A stretch of DNA of 64,000 nt, from NCBI GenBank assembly GCA_026182355.1, contig JAPFBL010000003.1, positions 2,381,001 to 2,445,000 on the forward strand, given 5' to 3'. The number at the start of each line of letters is the position of its first letter. Within the stretch, counting starts at the first letter, position 1. The translations under genes and the position numbers were made by a program. The DNA comes from Hermatobates lingyangjiaoensis. Its lineage: Eukaryota; Arthropoda; Insecta; Hemiptera; Hermatobatidae. Positions 37,501-49,500 of the stretch are shown piece by piece. A model generated the notes under the pieces. The model was given only the letters and a program-made list of their open reading frames with translations. It was not told the origin of the DNA and ran no database searches.

Positions 37501-40500
37501 AGATATCCAGATGGATAATAATAAGGTTGTTAGAAAAACTATCTAGGACATGGAATAAGCTGATAATTTAATGAAACGTATGTATTGTTATGTATGTGAC
37601 TGGGCTGTCAAAGCTTCAGACCAGACAGAATAATGTACCAAAAAGTATTCGACATAGCGAGTAATTCTTAAAATAATACTTATATGGCGAAAGACAGTTA
37701 CTAAACTTCTTCTAATGATCTTTAGATTATTGTTGAGGTATTATTAAATTATAATGTTCTTACATTTAGAAAAATAACCAAATATTTTGAATGCTCAACT
37801 CTGTTTAGGTGATGACGAGGAGAGCAGTGGATTGTGGATGGTGCCATTGAATTTCAGCGTCGAAGGTGGAGGCTGATACTGTACATGAGACAATGTTAAC
37901 CGAGCGAAGCAGCAAGGTCACCTTACCCAACGTTGGTCCATCGGCCTGGGTCAAGATAAACCCAGGAACTGTTGGCTTTTACCGTACTAGTTATCCTCCA
38001 GACATGCTTCAATCTCTCGTACCTGCAATTCAGAATAAGTCCCTGCCTCCTCTGGACAGGCTTGGCATTGTCGATGACCTTTTTGCCTTGGTATGTTTTT
38101 TTAATCTATCTATATTTTTTATTTCGTAATAAAATTCAGCAGAAAATCATATGTGTGATCAGGGAAGTATTAAACTTCCTTAGGTTTAATATGATGTTTA
38201 TAATAATATAAGGAAACTTTTAACTTATGTTTTTATAAGTTAAAAGTTTCCTCGTTAGCTTTTTGTTCAATGGTTTAAAATTAATATTAGATATAAGAAC
38301 AAAACTATAACTTTTAATGAACTAGACCTGGATGATACAACCCTCGCTTAGTGTTAGCCAACTTTCGTAGAGAGAGATGATAAAGAATAAAGTAAATAAT
38401 AACGAAAAGAAATAAAAATAAACGAAGCAAATAATGTTTCTAATTAATGAAAAACAACTAAATAAATGTTTATATTTTTTTAAAAAAAGTTTTAAACAAT
38501 ATTTGTAGTTTGGACCAGTGAAATTTATACACACTAAACAACTAACTGTTTATGGACTTTTTAAGGGTCATCTGGTCAGAAACTTGACGATCATTGTTGT
38601 TCATAATCTTGCATATTGATTATATTGTTGTGTACTATTTTGTTTTTTTTTTTCACTTTTTCTTTCTCTTTTCGTGGGTTTTTTATATTCATAATCCATC
38701 TCCTACCTTAACATTTTTCAACATTTATTTTATTACTACCTTAGACTTCATTATAACAACGACATAACCTGCTCAATGCATAGCCTTATTTAGTTAGAAG
38801 CTAACAATTAATTTCCTTTACTGTTTGTAAAGTATGATTATTTGTTATTATTTCTTTTCATTTTTTCATATGTGTTTTTGGTTAACTATAACAGATTATG
38901 TTTTGTTTTTCTTGTAGCCTTGCAAATGTAAATATAAATTTTCAAAACGTCGTATGAATGAGTTTGAGTGTCTGACCAGTTATAGTTAGTTACTTAGTGT
39001 GCAGTATTCTTTAGTTTTTTCATTGGAAAGACAGTGACTGATGATTCAGTGTCCTGCACATTCCACAATTATCCAGCCCTTTCATTATTTATCTTGGTAA
39101 TGAATTCTCTGGTGTCAACATCTTTGCTATCATTAACCTTTTAAAAGAACTAGTCTTAAGCAGGGACGTAGTGTGTACTATATTCATACGTATAAAATAT
39201 AATTGCAATTTAATTATATTAAATCATTAGTTGTGCAATCCGTAATTGTGTGGTATTTACTCATTCTGAGATAAAATGGATAAACAAACAAAAGTCTCCA
39301 CAAAAATGAAGTTTTATTCAACGTGTTTCGAACACTTTGTGTTCATCATCAGGAAGACACTATAATACAAATTATATCTAATCAGTTACAAAATTAGAGT
39401 GAAATAATAAAATTCAATTATTATGTCTTGAATTCTCTTAATTGAATTTTATTATTTCACTCTAATTTTGTAACTGATTAGATATAATTTGTATTATAGT
39501 GTCTTCCTGATGATGAACACAAAGTGTTCGAAACGCGTTGAATAAAACTTCATTTGTGTGGAGACTATTGTTTGTTTATCCATTTTACCTCAGAATTAAT
39601 TATATTAATATAGTTTATAATGATATAGTATTTTGTAGTTACTACACCTTTATCCCTCTAATTTTTTGGATACATTTTTTATCTTTTCCAGTTTGCGAAA
39701 ATTGGCTTTTTAAATACTCAAAATATATATTGAAGGATAAAAATTGTTGCATTTATTAAATAATAAATAAATTTATTATTTAATAAATACAAATTGCTGC
39801 AGCATAGTCTGCTAGATCATATTAACCCATTTAAAACAGTAGAAGTTAAATGTTATTGATACAATATAGGTATTCACTTTTCAACCCAGATTAGAAGATC
39901 CCTCCACCAGGCTTATTATAATCCAGCTCATGAATTTCAAAACCAGATTGACTGATTGAAAAATAACTGTTTTCTGTATTTGCAAATTTTTTGAAAGCAG
40001 TGAAGTGGTTATTACTTGTTTATGTATGATACTATAGTGTATAGTGTATGTATAATACGTGTGTACTCATACGTGTGTAGAAACCATAAATAAGTATGTT
40101 TCTCTTCGGAACTACCAACTTAATGTAACTTAACCTACGTTTATTTGTTACCAACACAAATGTTTATTTTGTTCTTATTCTTATAATTGGGATTGAAAAA
40201 GTACAAAATAAAGTTATTATTTATCACCCCAACTGTTTATTCATACTTAGAGTAATGCTTTATCAAATACTGTTAATCATTTAACCCAGTCCATAGGTAT
40301 AACGACTCAATCAGAGTATTTTTTCTTAACTAACCTCTGATTTTCTTATATGTAAGTTTTGTTATGTATTCCTATTCTGTTGGAAGAACTTTTTTAAGTT
40401 TTTCAATTTGGTACTCTAGGTTCAAACTGGGCAGATAGAGACAATACAGGTTTTGCAAGTCATTGCTGCCATGGAAGGAGAGGATAACTACACTGTCTGG

Positions 40501-43500
40501 AGTAGCATCACCAACTTTTTATCAAAACTAGAAGTGATTGTCTCATATATTGACTATGAAAAGGAGTTTAAAACATTTTCCAGGAAATTATTGAAACCTA
40601 TTGGAGATAAACTGGGATGGGTCCCTAAACCCAATGAAAGTTAGTGATATTTTATATTACAACATAACAAATTTTTCTCTATATGGTTTTTTTTAAAGTA
40701 GTTATATATAAATATTTGTTGTGATGACATGTACAGTAAATATTGTAATGGTACTAAACATAGTAATTCTTTTGATTAATACCGTTCGTACTTATGTAAT
40801 AAGTTTAATTTGTATATCCACGGTACACATTGAGTGAAATATGAGAAATGAAACTGCTACCTGAAAATTCATCATTTAGTGATCTGTCGTTTTCTAAAGG
40901 AAATAAAATTATGAAATGAGAGAGTGAATTATGATTTCGAATTTTAAATTGAAGGTTTTATTTGGTGAAAACATTTTGGTTCCCGATAAAAACTGTATGA
41001 ACTTTCCCATGTAATGATTATAAAAAGATAAGATTAAATTCCTGGAAAAAAAAGTTTATATGGAGCTTAAATTTGATCTGTTTAATAAAAACCAAAGTAG
41101 TGGACTGGTTAGTATCTGCTACGCCTTGAAGAGAAAAGTCTAATCAGTGTTTAACCCTCTATGTGTGAGCAGTTTTGATCTGAATACATAAAGCAAAGGG
41201 ATTTAATCAATAAATTAACAAACAAGAATATATGTGACGCATATAGACGTTTAAAATCAACATTTCTAAATTTCTATAGTGACAAATAAAAACCCTAAAA
41301 ATAAAATCTCGAAGTAGTAATAGGGTGACTTCACATCTGACTTCATATGTGGAAACGTGAAGACCCATAAACAGTGATCTCATGAAAAACAACACGAATT
41401 ATTTAACAGTTAAACTATTAGGTGAAAATTTTGGCTTTTACTTCCGCAAAAATATATTTTTCTGATTTTGACTAAGTTTCTTAGTGAAAGGAAATATGAG
41501 CTTTAGTAGATGAAGTAAAATGTTTGTTCACTAATCTGTCTATCGAAGAAGCGATGAACATTATTTGCAACGCAGCCTATATCCATGGGACCTTGGCTCC
41601 GCCGAGTATTATTATTATACCCTGTAAAAGTATAATAATAAATAAATATGAGTTTCACCTCCGAGAAGTCCAATCTTCTTGAGTAGTGTGAGAAGAAGCT
41701 CTACGTATGGGTGGGTAGTGCTGTGAATATCAATTTAATGGAGTTGTATGGGCACTGCATTTTGGTAGTAGCATTTGCTAATTTCTGCTACCTCGAAATT
41801 CGCGTATGAGGCAGTGGACTGGTAATTAAACCTTGCGTGTACTGCCGTTATGCTGATGACTTCAGTTTGAACGATGGACGATTTGTCTTTCCGATATAAA
41901 ACCATTGACAGTTTTCACGAGACAGTTTGTTTATCCCACTTAGTGTCCTGGGTTGTCGACTTTTTTTTTAGGGTAATAACATTTTCAAATTCTGTTTAGT
42001 TTTTCAGATCTAACTCAAGTGGTATATTTTCTTTAAAAACTTCCTGATTTTTAAAGAGTAATTACCACTTGTGGTTATGAAATTCGGGATGAATTTTTCT
42101 TCCAATGATTTTACATCGAAATAACAGTTAAATCAACACCTCAAAGAATATATTTGAAAAATCTAGTTATAACAAACAATTGTTTTTTATATTTTGCTTT
42201 TCCTAACATAAACTTCAGACTTCTACATTTCAACTATATTTTTTTCTTTTAGTTTAATTGAGCAAGTACTTAATTAAACTAAATTACCAAATTAAACTTA
42301 ATTGCCCCAAATTACTTAATCTGTTCAGAAAAAATAAAAAAAAAGTTGTATTATTTATTTATAATTATAATTTATTATTATTTATTTTCTTCTAATATTT
42401 AACATGACGATGAACATACCTGCCTCCCCAGATTGGTTTCCTTTCTCAGCGCCCCTACTACCCTTTTTTCTATCCCTCCTGTACACTCTCATTCCAACCT
42501 TGGCATGTTTGCGTCACTCACTTTTCGAATAAGAAAAGTTGTATTCTTCATTTTATTTAGATTGTTCAATGGTGCCATTACCTTGAACCAGAATCATTGT
42601 GAATACATAAAAAAAATCATTTATGAGATAATTGAAATACAGTGTTAAGCGTAAAATTGAAACCAATTGCATTTTTCTATTCAAAATGAACCTCTAATTT
42701 ATTGTAAGAGAAAAAATAGCTGTTATGTTGCCCTCCTGTTTTATAGTGATGTATGTATATTGAAGACGGTTGTTATGTAACAGCTTTTTTTGTTACAATA
42801 AATTAGAGGTTCTATTAGGATATAAATATACAATTAGTTTCAATTTTTCACGTAACAGTGTAATTCGGTTCGGTTAGGTCCTCCGCCGTCACTTCGCAAG
42901 TGCGCTTGGCTAGATCCCTATCTCTTCTCTCTTGATGACTGTTAATCCGAAAATTAGAGACTGAAAGAGTGTTTTTCTATGTACTGAGTACCTATGTTTA
43001 CTCTGAAATGTTTGTTGTCTTTTGTGGATCGTTTTCTTCATGATAATTATATATGTATATATTTTGGTGTATACTGGCAGCAAGTCTTCTTTTAAACAAG
43101 TGTTATTGAAAAGCACAGCGGCTTCGGCATTACTTATCTTCTTAGAAAGATGTCCTTTTTGCCTAATATATATATATATATATGCACACAAAAAATGCAG
43201 AAAAGTCATTCATTGATTTTGAACAGTGAATTGCATAAGTGCGCCAACAATAGGCTTGTTATTAATTTATCGAAAAAACCTTTAAATGATATTGAAAAAT
43301 CTGCTTTGAGATATGGTTTCAGCTGATGGTTTGCGCCTGATGTCAGGGGTGTCAATTGTTTGCAACTAGCTAAGGGATTTTGCCAGTCAGAAAAGTTAAA
43401 TTTTATCGAAACAATATTATCTGTATGTGAAGGATTTATTTATGGTTCTATTAAAGAACAGGTAGCTCACTGTTCTAGATGTTTCTCTTTAATTTATGAA

Positions 43501-46500
43501 AAGCTTAAAACGAACAAAGAAATAAAAATAGCAAAAGCTGATATTAATACCATAGTATTAATAGGTAGACCTTGATTGTATTTAAAAAATGGAAAATTTG
43601 TTATTTGATTCTAGTAGTACTTATGAAGTGTTAAATTCCAATCCAACTGAGAAGTATTATAGTTTATTTAATATAAAAATTAAATTGTTATTAAATTATT
43701 ATTATTAATAATAATGAGTTTATTGTCAGATTTACCACTAAATTTACCTCAGATTTACTCCCTGTTTGCCTTATAAGTATAGGTTAATTAAAACGCATAA
43801 AGATGGTAACCCGGTTAGATCCATGTTAGCTTGGTTGGATCTGTGGGTTATAAGTTATCTGTGGAACCATTTCCCAGAGTCATACAAAGAATAGTTTGGA
43901 CCTTGGAACTCTTTCTCTTTTTATGACTGTGTGTGTTGTGATGAGTTTTGATGTGAAATCCCTCTTTACAAACGTTCCTGTAGTGGATTTACTGACCAGA
44001 ATTAAATAAAAGAAATATTACTATGCCTATTTCTGTGTCTGTTCTTATAGAATTAATTCGTCTTTGTGTTGGTGATTGTTGTTTTTCTTTTGGAGATAAA
44101 TTTTATAAGTAAAAGTTTTGGTTTAACTATGCGAAATTGTCTTTCCCGAGTTCTTAGTATATTTTTATGGAATGTTTTGAAATGAAAGTTCTCCCTAAGA
44201 TTTTGCCAAGCAATGCTAGATGGCTTCGATATGTGGATGATGTTTGTGTGTTTGGCGAGACAATCAATGTGTTGCAGATTTTTTGAACACCCTTTACAAG
44301 TGCGTTCCGTCCATTGATTTCACTTTAGAAGTTGAAAACAATAATAATTGCCTTTTCTAGATTTATAATTACATCGTTATGAGTACACTCTTAAATACAA
44401 TATCTATAGAAAGCCTACTCATGTTCCTTCTTATGTTAATTTTTTCTCTTCTCATCCTTCTAATATTAAAAAAGCGGCGTTCAGAAATATGTTCTTAAGA
44501 ACATTCAAATTGTGTAGTGAAGAGTTCCTCAGTGAAAGAATTGAAAATATATATCAAATAACCTCATCATTAAGATATCCAAAAACACTTATTGATAATG
44601 TATTGAAAACCTATTCCTTGATAACTAAAGAATCCTTGAGAACTGGTATTGAGAAGGAACTCTTCACGAATAGAAATCTATTGGTTGTGTCTTTTAGTCA
44701 ACCTCTAAAACACATTCATGTATTTTTTAATCCAAAAAATTGGATATCTCAGTTGTTTTCACTAGTGGTAGTAAAGTATTAAACGACTTATCAATAACTG
44801 AGAGGGGAAAGAAAGGGAAGTTTGTGTTAATAGGATTCCTTGTGGAGGTTGTGATTCTTCATATGTTGGACAAACAGGCAAAATTTTGTTACCAGAGTGA
44901 AGCAACATAAATATTCTATTATTAGGAGAGAAGAGTTAAGTGCTTTGTTCAACATCTTAAGTTAATCAATCTTAAGTTGACCGATATTTCTCTCGTCTTG
45001 TGTTGAAAAAAACTTGGTAGAAAGTGCCCTTAGTAAATATAATTTTGAAAAGCTCATCAATATAAGTCATGGGCTAAATAGGCTAGGTGAGTTTTTAATT
45101 CAAGGCATAGTTGGGAAAATTGGACCTGTGGGTAACCTTCGACATGTGTCTTTAGACATGAGCTTTGACCGGATTGTGTGTGTGTGTGTGTGTTTTGCAC
45201 AATCACACACTTCATGGAGTTTAAATTGAATCTTATTTGCTTTTGAAATTATGGAACTTGAGGACCTCATTTTCTTCATTTTTTTTTTTGAGATAAGAAC
45301 AAGGAAGAGATCTAAGATCAACCGCCATTTATGCTTGATCAGGATGGTGTGTTGTCGAAAACTCAGACGCTACTCCTTATGTGAGGACACAAGTTGATCC
45401 TTTACATAGAAGAGTAATCACAGGGGTGGCCGTAAGCCACTGTTTCAGAAGTATCTATCCTAATGGACTCTAATGAAGTTTAGCGTCTTTTTCTATGTTG
45501 TTGTTTTTATGCTAAAGGTGTTGTGTTTTTAGGTCATGTTGATACCCTGCTGCGAACGTTGGTGCTCTCGCGACTGGGTTGGTATTCCGACAACGACGTG
45601 CTTAAGGAAGCCAAGCGGAGGTTCGAGGACCATTCTACTTCCGTTGCAGTCATACCTGCTGATTTGAGGTCTGCTGTGTATAAATCAGTCCTATCCGTTG
45701 GAAATGAGGACACCTTTAATTCTATTCTTAAGGTGAATAATTATTAAATGTTTTCTTCTTTTTTTAAAAACTACTTTTATAGAATCTTATTATTACATTT
45801 TTATTATAATAAAGTTACATTTACTTGAAATTATGGTCAGGGTTACCGAGGTAGCTGGCTATATTGCATCATTATGTCTAACTTCCTAAGTTGTCCACTT
45901 TTTAACCATTCGTCTTTGTCTATTTTCTCTTATGTTTATTACAGATATCAAAATGTTAAATTGTCCGAACCATTTTGTTGACTTACCCTCGCTGACACAT
46001 AATTAATATTTCGTTAAATACTTTATTAATGTTCCAGTAGAATTTTGTAGTCTCTGCACAAATTGTATGCCCATTATACATGAAAATGTATGCCCATTAT
46101 CTTCCTTTGCTATTTTTTTTTACTATATGATTATTCATAACCAGTAATCCTAATCAAAGAGACCTTGGTTTGAAAGTAAAAAATCTGGAGTGGCCTACAC
46201 TCAACTTTACTATAAGTAAACATAATATCATACTTCTTGGTTATATAATAAATAATGTTCCATTTAGGTATAATATAAATGTCTAAATGGGAGATGTTTA
46301 TTAGTCTTTCATTTCTGGAGGTAGTGTAGGTAATGGTTCATTCACTTGTCAAAGTATGTATGTCAGGTACCTTGTGTAGACCATATCCTCTTTGAACAAT
46401 ATTTCAGTTTAAATAACGTAAGTTAGTGTAGGGTGAAGAGTTTTGAGAGATTGGTTCTTTATTATTTTATGAACTATGTATTATTTTAATATTTCCTAGT

Positions 46501-49500
46501 ATGCAATGAAAACTTGGGAAAATATGCCAATCCTGATTACATATTCGAGGTTTGTAATACTTTTGTGAAGATTTCTTCATTTAATTATGAACTACATCTG
46601 AATATAGCATGTTGGAACGTTATATTCATTTTATTTAATCTACAAAGAGCCTTTTATCGAAGAACTACCTGAACAAATTTCAACCCCGGAGCCGGATTTG
46701 TTCTGAAACCCTGTGTAATCCTATAAAAGTATTAACAGATTATTTTGTTTATTCAGTTATACCGTGATGAAAAGCTGCAAGAAGAGAAAGACAGAATTTA
46801 TAGGGTACTGGGTGCTGTTGGAGATGCAAGTGTACTCGAGAAAGTATTGGACTTCGCTATGTCGGTAAGTTGCTGTTACAATTTTTTACATACTTTTCAT
46901 TAATTTCGTTTTACATTCTTCTGGATAAAATTTTTTTAGTATATTGATGGGAACAAGTCTTATTATCTTTGATATATAGAAAAAACACTCGCAAATTATC
47001 ACTTCCATATACTTTATTAGAGTACAACTACAACCTCTGTGGCCTACAGCCTTACAGTATTTATTATTCTATCATTAGTTGTGCAATCCGTAATTGTGTG
47101 GTATTTACTTCGTTTCGAACACTTTGTGTTCATCATCAGGAAGACATTACAATACAAATTATATCTAATCATTTACAAAATTAGAGTGAAATAATATATT
47201 TGTAATTCATAATGATAATTTTTAATAATTCATTTATGAGGAGACTTTTGTTTGTTTATCCATTTTACCTCAGAATTATTATTCTGTGTTGCACTATCCC
47301 AAAATCATCAAGAGAAGAATTCGCCTACTAAATATCTTATTATTTTCCTCAGTGATTATTATTTCCACTTCAATGTTTGTGATGTATTGTGTAAATTTAG
47401 TGCTAGCTATTTATGATACCTGTCAATTATATATTTTTAATTATTTTTCTGAATCTTACGAAGTCCTTTGTTTAAATTTGCATTATTTTTTTCTAATGTA
47501 AACCAATGTGGATTTAGTGCTTTAGTATTGCGATTTTCAACCTGTTTTTGTACCATACGGCCTGCTTTCGTGTAAAATATATTTTCAGGGACCGGCAGTG
47601 ATGGTGATAAAGAAGGCAAATAACTTACATTACCAGCATAAAAACAAAAAAATCATTTATTCTAAAAAGGAAAGTAAAGAAAAAAATACTGTCTGTGTTT
47701 GGGTAACAGAACATTAACACAAATATAAATTGTAATGAAAAATACAATTGACAATTTTTAACTAGTTTGAAATCATTGAAATGTGTCAAAAGAGGTAGAA
47801 AGATCGTGAGAAAAATAGGAAATATCCAATTATTGTGCGAGGTAAAATATTTTTGAAACTATGATAATCAAAATAATCCCTTTGTAATTGTTTATATGGG
47901 AATTATCAGGCCTAAGGAATGATACCAGTCTGCCGCTCAGAGTTTGAGATCACTTACTATTAAATCACTTTTACTGTATAACTTATTAAGTGATAAACTG
48001 AGAGAGGTGAAGAAATTCTTTTACAGGAAATTCTATTATGTTTACAAGATATTTTATGAAAGAAAATTTGATTGATAAGAATTTGAATTAAATACTTATA
48101 GGTACCCTACTTTCTTCATGGTAATAAAGAAAATGATTTATTGCATGCTTTATTTCTACCCTATTAAGCTTTTAACTCTTTTGTGCCTGAGTTTGACATT
48201 ATCTATGATTCTAATTTAACGTTTGTTTTGCAGGATGAAGTGAGGTCGCAGGACAAAGTGTTCGTTATCATTTCAGTGGCAATGACGAAAGCTGGTCGTA
48301 AGCTGGCCTGGGAGCTGATAAAGAATAGTTGGCAGCACCTGTTTGAAAAGTATAATGTAAGCACTCTAGTTCCTAATCATTTGGTTTCAACTTAAACAAA
48401 CTTTCAAATGATTTTGATATGAAATAGAGAATACTAGCAAACGTGCCCGTCTTTGACGGAATCCGATGATACATAGTATTCCAAAATATCTTTAGAAATG
48501 ATTGAATAGTGGAAAATGTCATTATTAATACAGTGTTAAGCAAATGCTCTGTATGCCCCATATTACCTGTCTGTCCTTCAGGTTCATGGAAGAACAAAGA
48601 GATGGAACCTCTGACTCTTGGGCAAGCAAACTACAGTTGACCTTGTGAGAAAAACTTGGTCTCACTAAGTTCAATTCCTGCGGTTGATAGAGTTTCCTCT
48701 TGCGACTTAGTTACCGTCGTTGGGAAACAGAGGTTGACGGGAATTGCAATTGTTTGAATGGAAACGGATAGTGGCTCGGAATCAATGGTATGTGTGGTAT
48801 ATATACAGACTCCCCAGTACCATATCCGGTCATGATGTCCACCTCTATGGTGTATCTGTGCAGAGCACGAATTGAGAGTCGTGTCCCGTGGCAAATTTTT
48901 TGGGCACTCCTCGTTTCGTAACATGAAATTTGTTACTGCTACTAGATCGGAGCATGATTGGTGCACCTACTTAAAAGTTCTTACTCATGAAGAGGCCGTC
49001 AAGAAGCAGTCTCGGAGTCACCTCTAACCACCTCTGAGATAAAGGTCCAAGAAGCCTAATATCTTTTTATAGAATTAATGAGACTGTTTGTAACAGTCAT
49101 TCAAAAGTTTGTTTCGAAAACAGTTCTTAAAAGCCGATTTCTTCACACCGCCACTCACGAATAAGTGAGTTCGGTGCATTCCTAGTGTCCTCATTGGGAG
49201 GTGTCCGAGGACATTCTGAGACAATCACTAATCGGTTTTGAAGTTCAGGTAAATAAAACCATTATCATAATACACAATATGGTAGGCTCTAATTTCTAAT
49301 TTATTTCAAGTAATCATAACACATGAAAGTTGTAGTTGTAAGATTGGAATAATTAGTGTAAATGGACATTTGGAAACAAATTTAAAAATATCTTCTTGTG
49401 CCAAGTACAGTATTTTTATCTGTGTACTGACCCAGGCAGTATAATTTTATATCTGAGAAGATAAAAGGCATTGTTCGGAGGTTTTATGGCGTTGGTACTC

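Larger units (their letters stand above)
39263..39598. mobile_element. 336-bp inverted repeat carrying two hammerhead motifs
   Basis: The arms 39263-39420 and 39439-39598 are near-perfect reverse complements around an 18-nt centre. Each arm holds one family 1 hammerhead-like motif pointing outward. Related one-arm copies lie at 13850-14000 and 47070-47280. A 35-bp block before the left arm (GTGCAATCCGTAATTGTGTG) is shared with 47077. It is probably a non-autonomous Penelope-type insertion; there is no coding sequence. Confidence 0.75.
42855..45230 (+). mobile_element. Decayed Penelope-like retroelement in NPEPPS intron 10
   Basis: The left end (42870-42990) matches the hammerhead-bearing terminal sequence at 61800-61880. 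A coding fragment in inverse orientation follows (43209-42910), then a + strand RT and GIY-YIG region. Penelope-like elements characteristically combine this RT with a GIY-YIG endonuclease. Many stops and frameshifts show it is dead. Confidence 0.8.

Noticed and set aside
41849..41860. YADD-like string suggesting a reverse transcriptase
   Set aside because: No other RT motif surrounds it in that frame and the reading is broken nearby. Probably chance.
45320..45370. Further hammerhead-like site after the Penelope-like remnant (TGATCAGGATGG...GTCGAAAACTC)
   Set aside because: The CUGAUGA core, stem I and stem III cannot be placed together.
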